From: Pinus tabuliformis
Lineage: Eukaryota; Streptophyta; Pinopsida; Pinales; Pinaceae
Direction: 5' to 3'
DNA: 64,000 nucleotides
Assembly: GCA_031772625.1 (NCBI GenBank)
Contig: CM062815.1
Span: 916,824,979 to 916,888,978, forward strand
The position numbers and the translations under genes are program-made. Positions 24,157 through 35,599 of the stretch are shown piece by piece. Every line of letters starts with the position of its first letter. The first letter of the stretch is position 1. The notes beneath the pieces were generated by a model. The model searched no databases and was not told the origin of the DNA. It saw only the letters and a program-made list of their open reading frames with translations.

Positions 24157-24648
24157 TTGAGTGAAAAGATTAAAATTAAAATAAAGGTTGCTGCCAACCC
24201 ATCTCAACATATTTGCCTTGATTTTCAAAATACCTTAGATGAGAATGGTGATAAGAAAGCAGTTGTCTATAATGCGACTTTTTGGAAGCCTTTCCGGTGG
24301 GTTTTTCCGGTTAAAATCCGGCAGCAATTTATTGGAATCCCAAGTTTCATAGCTAGTTTCTGCACAATCAAAGCGTACCACGGTTTTTTCACGGTGCTGA
24401 ATCCAAATATGCAGTTAAAAAACCATTTTAACTGCAACAAATCAAAATTTAATCTCAATTTCTTCCGCCGGATTCCGTCACCAAAATCTCTAAAAAATTA
24501 CATTATAAATAACTCATTCCAATTACAACATCGACCATTTAACTGTGCATCTGTCAGTTGGTACGGGTACGACCCACTATTGCCTTTTGCCTTGAATTTA
24601 ATTCAATGCGTTGACCACCCCTCTAAACGGCGCGGGGACAATCACTGA
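24157..24648 (+). other. Unrecognised 163-codon open frame
   Basis: The frame encodes a Lys/Phe/Asn-rich protein with no domain, signal peptide or repeat that I recognise, and a competing minus-strand frame overlaps it. Local base composition is less AT-rich than either side. It may be chance, a captured fragment or the upstream part of an unrecognised gene. I do not assign a function. Confidence 0.15.
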
Positions 24649-24649
24649 T

Positions 24650-26869
24650 GTCAGACGTCCGTTTCTATAAACGGAGCCAGAGAGGTGGGACCAAACAGCT
24701 ACGTAATCAAGTAAGGAGAATCTGCAATCCGGATAATCCAGGTATGGGTTGCTCGTTTTAACGGTTAAATATGGATTTTTTATTGACAAATTTTGTATAT
24801 TGGTTTTTGGAATTGATTTGTAGTAGTTTTATTAGTGTTATTACTAAACAAATATAGATACATTTTAAAATTTTATTAACAAAAACTTAAAAATAATATA
24901 TAATTTTTTAGTCTACAAATTTTAAAAATGTCAAAACACAGTTCAATATTTTGAAACATGTGAAAATCGAAATCTTAAATTTAAGATGAGATCTAGAATA
25001 TTTGACACAAAGGAAGAATAAAACTTATGGAAAATTCTCACCAGTAAATAATGTTTTAGATGGTAAATAATTTGCCCTGGATGCAATCTGTATTCTAGAT
25101 CGGATTTAAACTCAGAAATTACCGTCGCCTAAGGCTTGTCATAGCCTATCTTTGAATAGAGAGGCTGATGTAGGACTATTCATACTTCGTGAATTTCATA
25201 GAAATAATGCCGCTAAGCAACTGCTTGACAGTGAGCAAATATCGTCACAACCGTGGGATGAAAAATGGTAGTAAAAATGAGTATAAAATGCCTGCGATTC
25301 TGCATTTTTCATCTGTCAAGCTCCCGAGGTATTTTCAGAGTTCCATTTTCATTTTCAAATAGTGGAAATACATTTTACTTGGGATGATCACCTCATGCCT
25401 CATGATGTGTTAAGAAGCTTCAGAGAAGGGTAGCAACTCAAAGCCGGACTCAATAAGCCCACAGTACATAATGGGACACAAAATAATTTCCACAGTTGCA
25501 TAAGTTTTAATGTATTAGTCTTTAGCCCATCAAAATTATGATATATTATGTAACGACATTAATTTAAAATATAAATAATATTATGTAATGATATTAAATT
25601 CAGATTACAAAAAGAGTAGTAATCTAATTTTTTAATGTATTATGTAAAAGGATAATTTCAACTCTCAATTCTGTAGATTTTAAAAAATATAAGTATGGTA
25701 TTAATATAATTAATATTGATTTTTTAAATTATTAGTATGGTATTTGTATAATTAATATTATTTTGATGAAAATTAAAAATGGAGGTTGTTATGTAATTAG
25801 TTTTTTATTTTATTTGAGTGTTTTATATTATTTAAAAAGTTTGTATTTAAAAGTGACTTTGTTAGTTGGATATGGCTATTAACTACTAGTATGACTTGGA
25901 TTACATTTAATTGACATGTCTTGATTAAACCTAACATAAGCACCTTAAACTATGTGGAATGTTGAGTGTTGTTCATTTTATTATACTTGATGTTATGCCA
26001 TTGCCACCTTACTTTAAACAATGATGCACCATTTTCTCGTGTAAACAATGCTTGACCAATCCACTTCCCAATGTGAGACATTGTTGCCATCCATCTACAC
26101 CAACATATATTAGTCTTTGAAGATCATGTTTTTGCTTTGTTAGCCATTCAGATGTCTTTAGGGCACTCATCAACGCCATTTCCTTGCCATGTACAACACA
26201 CAATGCATCATATTGCCAAATTGTGCCACCTTCCATAAAATATACTATGCAACACCATGCAAGTTGTTTTCCCTACTCAATGAGACATCCTCGATCCTCC
26301 TAGGATACATGGTACTACATTGTCATAACCATCTCATGGATATCAATAGTGAATTGATCAAAAAGGCTACCAAAATACATAGACTCCTTATGTAACCTTA
26401 GCAAAATTTAATCAATCCACCCTTCATCATGCCATTAAAAATGACATCTCAAGCAGTGTCTTTACACTCTTCCCTATTTCAATTTCCGATGTCCTCATCA
26501 ATGTAACCCCATCAATTCAAATTGTTACCCAAATTGTGACCCAAATTATACAGTTCAAAGGGTGCAGTCCTGCTCTTCGAGCCATAATTCCAGGTTATTC
26601 TCCAAACCACTGCCCATAACTGCATGAGACTTCTCAAAATCATAAATGACATAACAACAAGGCTACACATTCAAACTTAGAGATAGAATTTGACCTAGAT
26701 TGCCTTGAACATAACAGACTTTTCGTAAAACATGTAAGCTACAGGTCATGAATGCATATCTGAGCATAATAGTCTTAGAATCATCTAAGAATCACCAAGA
26801 AGGCTCTATGCCCTCTCCATGTAGCTGCAAAAACACTTATTAGTCCATATAATCATTAACTGATCAATA
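24650..26869. other. AT-rich DNA, nothing recognised
   Basis: No coding domain, structural RNA or clear repeat was seen. Short frames at 26009-26236 and 26189-26395 overlap on opposite strands and look like chance. Confidence 0.4.
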
Positions 26870-28179
26870 CCTAAACAATTCATGACAAGAGCCATAAATA
26901 ATACACATCATATAACCAGAAAATAACCAACATATAAACCATGACAAAACAACCATAAGAGTACCATCCTAATAAATACATATACTCCTATATCACCATA
27001 GGAAAATGTCTCGTATTAACATAAGAAAATACTAACCAAGTAAAGGCATTCCACATACCATCTGACCATAGATTGGTTTGAACTAAATCTCTCTTTCAAC
27101 CAATCACCCATGCGCCATATTATAAGCATGAATGCGGGATTTCATGAAATAAACCAAGACAAAACCAAACCAAAGCTTCAAGAGGCCAAACCACCTCAAC
27201 CCTCAACTAGTGATTCCACCTCACGGTCGAGCATCACTAACACCAACCGGATCGGTCTCTACCCAAGTTGTCTTGGGCTCCAGAAACTAGTAACTCAACC
27301 CACAACCTTCTAGGGCTCCATAGCATTTGTCCAACCTAGCTCCAGGGACTAGTAACACAACCCACCAAGGGCTCAATGAATTTGCCCCAACCTAGGCTCC
27401 AATACTAGAAACTCAACCCAATTTGTTTCAAGGCTTACATAGCATTTGTTCCAACCCACATACATAAGGAATTATGAGCAGCAATCAAAAAACAATCAGA
27501 TGGAAAAACCCACAACACCATGGCTATCCAAGAAATGGCAAGGCAAGGCTAAAACCACTATCAATCTAGGAAAATCTCCATGTCAATGAAAACATATAAC
27601 TATAAATTCACATGCATATACCATGCATCAATAAACAAGCAAGGAAATCATACATGAAACCTATTACCTACAAAGAAACCTGTTTGTAACTATTGATCCA
27701 TGTATTTCCTTGTGCTTTCCTTCTTTCCTTTTTCCTTCTCTCTCCAAATCCAATGAATACTAGACTGTGCCAAGCATGCTCCAAGAATGCTCTAAGTGTG
27801 CAAGAGTATGGGAAAGTGAGAGAATAGAAGAGAGCTCCAAAGAAAAATCTGCCAAAAAGCCATGAACTGATCCTCGAAAGCCTCTTTATCATTGAGGCCT
27901 ATATTTTCTTCATTTTCCTTCATTCTTCCTTCAATTTTCCTCTCATGCAAATTTGTGACCCTTCATCTCCCTTTTCTCCTATTTTCCTTTATTTTCATAA
28001 ATAGAATGTCAATTAATGCCTCTTTTCCTTTGTTAATTCCTTTGCCAATTTCCTTTAGCCATAATAAACCGAAAGTGACACCCACTAGGATTTGTTTTTC
28101 CAACATTTAACTTGAAATATGTGTCCCATGACCTTGGGCTTATATTTTTTCCATGGAAAATCAACAAGGGGATGTTACA
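26870..28179 (-). repeat. LTR-like dispersed repeat, copy 2
   Basis: Homologous to 19320-20767 along most of its length, ending GGGGATGTTACA (TGTAACATCCCC on the minus strand). It is shorter in the tandem-array region and diverged by many substitutions. Copy number of two in the same orientation, about 7.5 kb apart, could mean two LTRs of one element or two independent fragments. The 20768-26869 interval shows no gag-pol, so I cannot decide. Confidence 0.6.
27270..27450. repeat. Minisatellite in copy 2, about 3 x 55-60 bp
   Basis: Units share GGGCTCC/GGGCTCA, CATTTGTCCAACC, TAGCTCCAGGGACTAGTAAC and CAACCCA, matching the array at 19790-20040. Confidence 0.65.
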
Positions 28180-28699
28180 TAAGTGATAGTTTATGACCTT
28201 CCACAATTTTAGGCTTTGCTTCATACTTACCTTTTTGAGGATTGACTTGACTGGTAGATGGTGTTTATTTACTTCAAGGATTATTTTTATATATGTATCG
28301 TTTTATGTGGGTATAGAGTTTTAGTAATGAATTCTAAGTATTTACATGACTATGGAATGACAACCTACCAATTGCTTACTCTCAATTTTCTTTCTGATTA
28401 TAGTTTTTTTATCTAGTTGTGTCTCCCATGCGTAAAAAGAATAGAGCACAAATCAATTGGAAGGAATTATATTGATGATTCAATTGATCTAATACCAAGT
28501 CTACATGTAGCTTAAATCCCAACTAAATAAACACATATGGCCATTCAAATGTGAAGGGACAATGAACTCTTGTTTTTTTCTCAATCCTCTCAATCTTTTG
28601 GTGTTTGGGATCCCATTCTATTGTGGGAATCTTATAAAGCTCAAGGTCATGGTTAGTAGATGTGGTTTGAGTTTACATAGGTAAGCTAGGTTTACTTTG
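28180..28699. other. Spacer, nothing recognised
   Basis: No domain or repeat was found between the LTR-like copy and the minisatellite that follows. Confidence 0.4.
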
Positions 28700-29095
28700 T
28701 TGAAAAGCTTTTATGAATTCTTATACGCAAAGGCTAGTTACTTGTATTAAATTCTTGAAAAGTTTCCATGAATCCTTGTGCGCAAAGACAAATTAACTAT
28801 GTTTATTTTTCTTTAAAAGATTGCATGTTTCTGTAGGTAGAAAGATACATTCATTTTTTTAATCGCTCTATAAAATATTGCATGGTTCTTGTATGTTAAC
28901 CTCTTGAAAAAGGTTGCATGGTTCTTATGCATAAAAAGAAAAGCTAACCATGTTATTTTCTTTAAGAAGATTGAATATGATTATTGTGCATAAAAAGATA
29001 AGTTAACCATATTATTTTATTGAAAAATATTACATGATTCTTGTGCATAAAAAGATAATTTAACTATCTTAAATTCTTTGAAAAGATTGCACAAT
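28700..29095. repeat. Degenerate minisatellite, about six units of 60-70 bp
   Basis: Recurring blocks TTGAAAAGATTGCATGATTC, TTGTGCATAAAAAGATAA and TTAACCATGTTATTTT alternate across the stretch with increasing similarity toward the right end. Units differ by substitutions and short indels. Confidence 0.7.
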
Positions 29096-29890
29096 TAATT
29101 TCATTAATTTTTATTTTCATTAATTGTTAAATATTATAAATTGTCTCTAAGGTATTGTGGTCTATTTATAACCTTGAAGAACAAATTGATGTGGCTACAT
29201 GTAGATTACAATTACCAACACCACAAGAAGATGCATCTATTTTCCATTTTATTCTCTTAAAGGAGACCAAGACCATTTCTATATTTGTTCATAGAATTTT
29301 CCAATGCTTGTGCATGCTTAAGGGTTGGGTAGTTAGCACAAGAACTATTTAATTTCATGATAATCCAATTATGAATAGAAATATTATTAAGTAATGTACT
29401 GAGTTGAAATACATTGAGGATTATGGTGGGTGTAAATCCTATCTTGGAAATTTATGGTATGCATTAATGCCTCTTGGAATGTTTTGGTACGTTCATTTAA
29501 ACCTTGGCATGAAGAATTATTACCTAGTATGCACACTTTGTATTGGAGGTTGATAACATAAATATGGGTTGCATATGGTAATAAAATTGCAATATGGAAA
29601 TACAATAGTGATATTGTGAGCATTTTTGCATTCATAAATTGATCCTTGAAAATGCAATTGCCATTTTATGATGGTAGTGAATTTTAAATATAGATAGGGA
29701 GGCATGTTTTTATAATTGTATGCATGCATTTGAGATACGAATGAAAAGGCATGCTTTCATAATCTTAAAGCACTCATTTAATGATTGTGAAATTGAGGAT
29801 GAATAAGATTCCTTTTTATGCATGAGGAATGTCACATATTACCATGGGTTTGCATTGGATTAAATGCATTAAAAGTATGGTCTTGCATAT
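29096..29890. other. AT-rich spacer, nothing recognised
   Basis: Short open frames at 29155-29352 and 29387-29729 have no recognisable domains. Confidence 0.4.
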
Positions 29891-30192
29891 AATAGTGTAA
29901 TATTCCTAATTAGCCATGGCTAATTGGAATATTCGATTTTGTTCGATTTTTTCCTTCTATAGTTATTTGTAAATAAAAAGTGAGGAAGGGGGACATAACT
30001 CACTTTTAGAATAAAAAGTCACTTCCTAGTAGCACAACGTTGTGACTTAAAGGGGAGCCAAGGGGCCAAAAGGGGACGCAAAAATGGAGCCCACACAGAC
30101 ACATGGAGGAACTGCGCAGGAGGAAAGGAACACGTGGCAAGAGGGGAATCACACAGGAGGAGGTGAGCCTTGGGATTAAGAGAGGCAAAGGC

Positions 30193-30200
30193 TATAAAAG
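30193..30200 (+). promoter_or_regulatory. TATA box of the solo LTR
   Basis: TATAAAAG within GGCTATAAAAGAGAAAGG, about 300 bases into the LTR, the usual place for the U3/R border. Confidence 0.65.
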
Positions 30201-30387
30201 AGAAAGGAGCCCCCTCATTTTGATCATTCTGGTTATGAGCATTTGTGATAGTCATTTCGACTTAGAGCACGCTCGCTGTTTAGCTAGTCTGCAGCACTGT
30301 TTAGTGCATTGAGTGTCTTCGTTCGGAGATCTCACCCTTAGCCTCGGGGGACTTCGAGTGCCTGCTCGGGCAAGGTGTTTCCATTGG

Positions 30388-30462
30388 CATTCCAGCAGTA
30401 GATTCATCTGCATTTCAGCAGCAGTTTCATCAGCATTTCAGCAGCAGTTTCATCAGCGTCTT
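30388..30462. repeat. Short tandem repeat in solo LTR, 3 x about 24 bp
   Basis: Units of GCATTTCAGCAGCAGTTTCA plus TCA, the first diverged (CATTCCAGCAGTAGATTCATCT). Confidence 0.8.
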
Positions 30463-30494
30463 TGAGGAACTACGCAGACTCCAAGGGGGGTGAT

Positions 30495-30815
30495 TTTCAG
30501 GGGTCGGCCATTTCAGAAAAGTTTTCTGGGTTTTTCTGGGTTTTTTTAGTAGAGTCCGATTCTATAGTTTCAGCCTTTTCTGGGGGGGGGTGGAGAAACC
30601 CCAAATCCTCATTCGATTGCCACCAGCAGCAACAACACGACAGTTTCCCAGTCGCTGGGACGCAGATCAGTGTGAGGCCATTCCAGGAAATCTTTCTGGG
30701 TTTTCTGGGTTTCTTGAGTAGAGCCCGAATCCAGAGTTTCAGATTTTTCTGAGGAGGGAAGCAACCCCAAATCATCATTTGTTTTCTACCAACAACAACA
30801 GCACAATAGCAGTAT
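30495..30815. repeat. Internal duplication in solo LTR, two units of about 165 bp
   Basis: Both units run GGCCATTYCAG, TTTCTGGGTTTTTCTGGGTT, AGTAGAG.CCGA, AGTTTCAG, AACCCCAAATC, then CAACAACA-type sequence. The first unit contains a run of nine G. Confidence 0.8.
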
Positions 30816-31109
30816 CCACGCAGAGAGGCCATTCTTGTCATTCTGAGAGTATTTCTTCACTTGCCTTGTGCAAGTCGAGGTGCCATTTGTCTAATCACCT
30901 CTTGTACTCATTTATTGCTCAGTATAATAAAATGACTTAGCATTTCTCGCTGCATTTCTTGTGTATCTGCTTATATTTCCGGTTTACATTATTATATGCT
31001 ATTCCAATATTATTTTATCACTTCTGGGTTATTATATCATTTGCACATATTTGGTTGGAGTTTTTGCTGGGGTTTGAGGAATATTCTGGGTTAGGAATAT
31101 TACAAATAG

Positions 31110-32308
31110 TTAAGGTATTGTAAGTGTTAAATAGTTATGGCTATGCATGTTAAAGTAAAATATTAGTCATGGAGATGGCTTCTACTTTTATTTATGCATG
31201 TGCAAGAAAGTGTTTTCTTGAAAAGCAGTATAATGCATAGAAGAATTTGAAAGGATAATTGATAGAAATTGAATGTTGGATATAGGGGGATTTTGATCCT
31301 CTCACATTATATTTGATGAGAAAATTTCTAATCTTATGAGTTTTGATAATATTTATATTAGAGTTTATTGACGATAGTGATTGCAGGAAAGAATCATGTT
31401 TTCACAAATAATGGAGTGCTAGTTTTTTTAACTAATCTCTTTTGCAACAACTGAAAGATGGATTAAAACTAATATTAAATGGAGGCAATGAGGTCATTAT
31501 GCATAATTGTTGTTACATGCAGAATGAATGATCGTCAAACGTGGTTACCAAGGGTAACTTATTGAAGGAAAATACCATGCGATGATGATATTGTGCCTAA
31601 AGAAGTGCAGGGTAAAGTGTTTGAAAACATGACATTATGTTTAAGGTAATGGCCCCTAGTTCATTATGCTTGAATTAAATATTATGTTTTCTTTTGTAAA
31701 ATTTCAACAATGGACAATGGAAGGACTCCCTTACTACCATTGAATGAGTGGTGAACTCCCTCATGAAAATGTTTATTAAAATATTTTTTACTAGTTTTTC
31801 CCTTTGGGGTTTCGAGGGTATATCAGTGTACATTTATGTTCTTGCCTATTTTGTTATCTTCACAATTTTACTACTTGCATGGTGTTGGAAATTACATCAT
31901 TCATTTTTTATCAAAAAAATTGGTTAAATGAGCAATGTTAATGATGCAAAATTACAACAAAAAGAATTATGTTAACAAGTTGCATTAATGGTTATCCTTT
32001 ATGAAATTTTCTATTTCCTTTCTAGGGTTACTTCACTTAATAAAAACAATTGTATCATTTGATCATCAGTTAAGGATTATGGGATAAGTCATTTGGGAAT
32101 ATTACATGTCATTAAAATTGGTAATTTATAATCCTATGTATTTTGTATGAGGTATACTGAGGGATGTTACAACTCCATAGTAGAAATTTTGATATGTCGA
32201 CATTTCAAATCTAATAAAAAGGATCATCATAAGGGTAGAGTATTCAAGGAGAAGAAGAAAGGAAGAACAAGGATTAAATATAAGATAATGAGAGGAACAT
32301 AAAGGAAA
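31110..32308. other. AT-rich spacer, nothing recognised
   Basis: Only short frames without domains, between the solo LTR and the gag-only element. Confidence 0.4.
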
Positions 32309-32313
32309 TGTTG

Positions 32314-33177
32314 TGTAGAAATTTGATAGAAATTGCAATTGCTCAAGATTTCGAACTAAAAGCAAGAGACACAATTCTACTCTACTAATATGTGAAATAG
32401 AAATCACAATTTAGAACAACATGCATAGAAATGCAACAAGAAAAACCACAAGTACACATTGATTTCTAAGGGAACCCAACTGGGAAAAACCCCTCAAGCT
32501 TCTTTACATTAATTAGTTGAATAGAGAAACTATTACAATTGCATGGTCCAGCACTAAGCACCACCTACAAAGGTAAAAATGTTCTCCCTACTAAATGAGA
32601 AACTGTAGTCAACACTTAGCCAATTATCTGCTCCTTAAGCCTCATATTTCCTTTCACGAATCTAAGAAAATTCAAGCTCCTAAACAATAGGGAAGTCCCT
32701 ATTTCTTTGTGTAATTCCCAAGGAATGGATCAACTTCCTGCATGCAAAATTTTGTACACTCGACTAATATACAAATAATTTTATATAATCTTTAATTCCT
32801 CCACTCCAGATAAATAATTCAAATTCTATGGATGCATGAGATATTTTGGGTTGATTGATCAATTAACTGATATATCTCTAAGTTAGACTATTATCTCACT
32901 GCTTAACTAACCTTCAAATGACTCTATTAATTGTTAGAGGTTAGTTAACTGAGTACAACTGAAAATAAATGAACTAGATTGCCAAAATTTAGTAATCAAC
33001 ACATGCATGAATGAACTCCAAGCCCACTAAGTCAAATTTACTAAGTTAACTGAGTGATAAGATCCATGTCACACTAGTTAACTACCTCCAAGCTAGCTTG
33101 CTGATGTGGAAATTCAATTTACTCAATTTTACTAAGGCTAAAGTCAAATTAAGCCTTTCTTGCTACACTTTCTAACA
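32314..33177 (-). repeat. 3' LTR of gag-only element
   Basis: Starts (minus strand) TGTTAGAAAGTGTAGCAAG and ends TTTCTACA, matching 34334-35195 throughout with scattered substitutions. Confidence 0.9.
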
Positions 33178-33439
33178 CTCCCTCTTAGCAAGAAAGGAAT
33201 TTTGCGCCACCCCTATCCAACATCTGTGGAATGTACTGTAGCAACACATCTCACTATTGTTGCTGCTACTACAACAATTGCAACTAAGAAGTGTCCAAAA
33301 TAAAACACTGGATCAACTGTGTCTCTACAACTGTTTATTGCAAAAACTACACTAATGCTGATTTTGCAGTGTGCCTCTTGCACTGCTATCAACAATGGTC
33401 TATGCTCCTCAACATTTGACTGCACCAACTCACTTTGAT

Positions 33440-34228
33440 CCTTTTACTACTGAATACTGTGGGCCCCTGTAGCAAGGTAATGATCTATGAGGAGGACATC
33501 TCAATGGACCCTTCCCAAATATCTGCAACTTTGGGACTAAAGTTCTACATCGCCCCACCTCACTCCAGGACGTATAGCTACAATTGCTCCCTCTTTCCAC
33601 TTGGCTCAAACTCCCCTTCTACTGGAGGTTTCTCTCTAATCCTCATCATCATCATCTTGGTTGTCAACCCAACTACCAATTGGTTGAGGCTCCATATTGT
33701 GGGCTTTTTCCTTCTCCCTTGCACAATCACATCTCTAATCTCTTCCTAGATCCTCAAGGTTGCATATGCATCTTCCTCTAATGTGTAGAGGTTCTCGATC
33801 CTGACACCAATCTGCTTGACTTGAACCGAAGAAAAATGATTGAGGTAGGCCTTCCCATTGTTGAACACTACATCATACCTTTTGTCTTTAATCCACAATT
33901 TTTCCATCAAACCAAGTTTTCTGACATCACTGCTATTTTATAATAGCTTAGTGAGAGTCTTCCACAAATTAAAGGGAGTCTCTTTGCCATGTAATTTCAA
34001 GACTAAGTGGTCACCAACTCCCTCCAAGATGATCCACTTGGCTCTAGCAACATCCTTCTTCCATTGGGCTAATTGTTGTGCATGAGACTGCTAGGGTTTC
34101 ACAATTATATTTTTAACATATTCTAACACAACATTATCATCAAGAACTACTTCCATTTGATCCTTCTAGGTTATGAAATTTGAGCTACCCTCCAGAGCAT
34201 ACGCCGTTCTTAGTCCATTGAAAGACAT
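33440..34228 (-). pseudogene. Copia-type gag of the non-autonomous element
   Basis: ATG at 34228 opens with SFNGLRTAYALEGSSNFIT, followed by a TAG where Trp is expected, then MEVVLDDNVVLEYV, QQLAQWKKDVARAKWIILEG and LHGKETPFNLWKTL. This wording is the N-terminal copia gag (UBN2 type). In-frame stops occur at least four times in about 200 codons and similarity fades toward 33440. No zinc knuckle was found. It would form the particle shell; it is no longer functional here. Confidence 0.75.
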
Positions 34229-34320
34229 TCTTTGAATTTGAAGAAAAATGCTACACTGAAGCTGCAAATTTGAAATTCCTGAGGGAAATTTTCAAAATGT
34301 TGTTTCTAATGTGATTTTAG

Positions 34321-34333
34321 GGCTCTGGTACCA
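34321..34333 (-). other. Primer-binding site, initiator-Met tRNA type
   Basis: The minus strand reads TGGTACCAGAGCC directly after the 5' LTR end (TCTACA). It matches the plant initiator-Met site TGGTATCAGAGC except for one C for T. Confidence 0.8.
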
Positions 34334-35195
34334 TGTAGAAATTTCATACAAATTGAAACTTCTCAAGGTTTCGAAGTAAAAACAAGAGACACAATTCTAC
34401 TCTACTAATATGCGGAATAGAAATCACAATTTAGAACAACATGCATAGACATGCAACAAGAAAAATCACAAGCACATAATGATTTCTAGGGTAACCCAAC
34501 TAGGAAAAACCCCTCAAGCCTCTTTGCATTAATCAATTGAATAGAGAAACTATTACAATTGCATGCTCTAGCTCTGAGCACCATGGACAAAGGTAAATTT
34601 GTTCTCCCTACGGAATGAAAAGCTTTGGCCAACACTTAGCCAATTATCTGCTCCTCCAGCCTCCTATTTCCTTGCACAAATATTAGAAAATTCAATCTCG
34701 TAAACAATAGGGAAGTCTCTATTTCTTGTGCAGTTCCCAAGGAATTGCTCAACTTCCTGCATGCAAAATTTTGTACACTCCACTAGTATACAAATAATTT
34801 GACATTATCCTTAATTCCTCCACTCCAGCCAAGGAATTAAATTCCATGCATGCATGAGCTATTTTGGGTTGATTCATCAGTTAATTGACGGATCTCTAAG
34901 CTAGACTGTTATCTCACCGCTCAACTGACCTTCAACTAACTCTATTAATTGTTAGAGGTTAGTTAACTGAGTACAACTAAAAATAACCGAACTAGATTGC
35001 TAAATTTTAGCAATCAACACATGCATGACCGAACTCTAAGTCCGCTAACTCGAATTTACTTGGTTAACTTAGTGACAAGAACCATGTCAAACTAGTTAAC
35101 TTTTTCCAAGTTGTCTTGATGATGTGGAAATTCAATTTACTCAATTTGACTAAGTCTGAAGTCAAATTGAGCCTTTCTTGCTACACTTTCTAACA
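34334..35195 (-). repeat. 5' LTR of gag-only element
   Basis: Partner of 32314-33177, 862 bp, same TG/CA ends. Confidence 0.9.
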
Positions 35196-35324
35196 GGTTG
35201 GCCCAAAGAACGCAAAAAACAAAAAAATTATTGGGGGATATCCCACTGTCATGGATGAGCCCACAAGTCTAAGGATTGAGACCTGAAAAAGGTTAGAAAA
35301 CGAAGAACCCCAGTTTCATTTTCA

Positions 35325-35594
35325 TCAAAACCTATAGCCAAGGTTACCTGAGATGTTATGAAGGAACTCAAAGATTCCAGTCTTGGTGATGCAACAAAAA
35401 TAAAATTATCCCCCAATGTTGATATCACTCCAAGAATATATGGCCATCCTAAGATACACAAAACCAAGGTTCCGATCTGACCTATAGTTAATACCATTGG
35501 CTCCCCTACATATGAATGTGCTAGATTTATTACTAAGTTTTTGGATCCCATAATTGATAGCACTAATTCCTTTGTTCAAAGAACATTTTAGGTT
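35325..35594 (+). pseudogene. Penelope-like reverse transcriptase fragment
   Basis: One frame with two TGA stops reads SKPIAKV, MKELKDSSLGDATKIKL, then TPRIYGHPKIHKTKVPI, stop (where Arg is expected), PIVNTIGSPTYECARFITKF and LDPIIDSTNSFVQRTF. The string YGxPKIHK..VPxRPIVxxIGSPTY is the conserved RT 1-2 region of Penelope-like elements rather than of LINE or LTR RTs. In land plants such elements are reported chiefly from conifers (Dryad). The remaining RT motifs and the GIY-YIG endonuclease are not recognisable downstream, so only a piece survives. It starts close to the right end of the gag-only element. Confidence 0.8.
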
Positions 35595-35599
35595 TTCTC

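Larger units (their letters stand above)
29896..31104 (+). mobile_element. Solo LTR with perfect 5-bp target-site duplication
   Basis: The unit starts TGTAATATTCCTAA and ends TTAGGAATATTACA, a 14-bp perfect inverted repeat with TG/CA ends. AATAG occurs directly before (29891-29895) and directly after (31105-31109), a 5-bp target-site duplication. There is no internal coding region, so this is a 1209-bp solo LTR left by recombination between two LTRs. A TATA box (TATAAAAG, 30193-30200) in a GC-richer promoter stretch and an AATAAAATG near 30926 put transcription on the plus strand. Internal duplications are listed separately. Confidence 0.92.
32314..35195 (-). mobile_element. Non-autonomous gag-only LTR retrotransposon
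   Basis: Two direct repeats of 864 and 862 bp (32314-33177 and 34334-35195) bracket only 1156 bp. On the minus strand the order is 5' LTR (35195-34334), primer site TGGTACCAGAGCC directly after the LTR, a gag-like frame, polypurine AAGAGGGAG, and 3' LTR starting TGTTAGAAAGTG. Flanks TGTTG (32309-32313) and GGTTG (35196-35200) look like a 5-bp target-site duplication with one mismatch. No protease, RT or integrase is present, so it would depend on a helper, as in TR-GAG type elements. Confidence 0.9.

Noticed and set aside
24157..24648. 163-codon frame as a genuine host gene
   Set aside because: No recognised domain, no visible exon structure, and an overlapping open frame on the other strand. 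Listed only as an unrecognised frame.
28700..29095. CRISPR array
   Set aside because: Units are degenerate and contiguous without unique spacers, and the DNA is plant-like.
30462..30841. Open frames within the solo LTR
   Set aside because: They arise from the internal duplication with repeated TTTCTGGGTT and have no domain; they lie in the LTR untranslated part.
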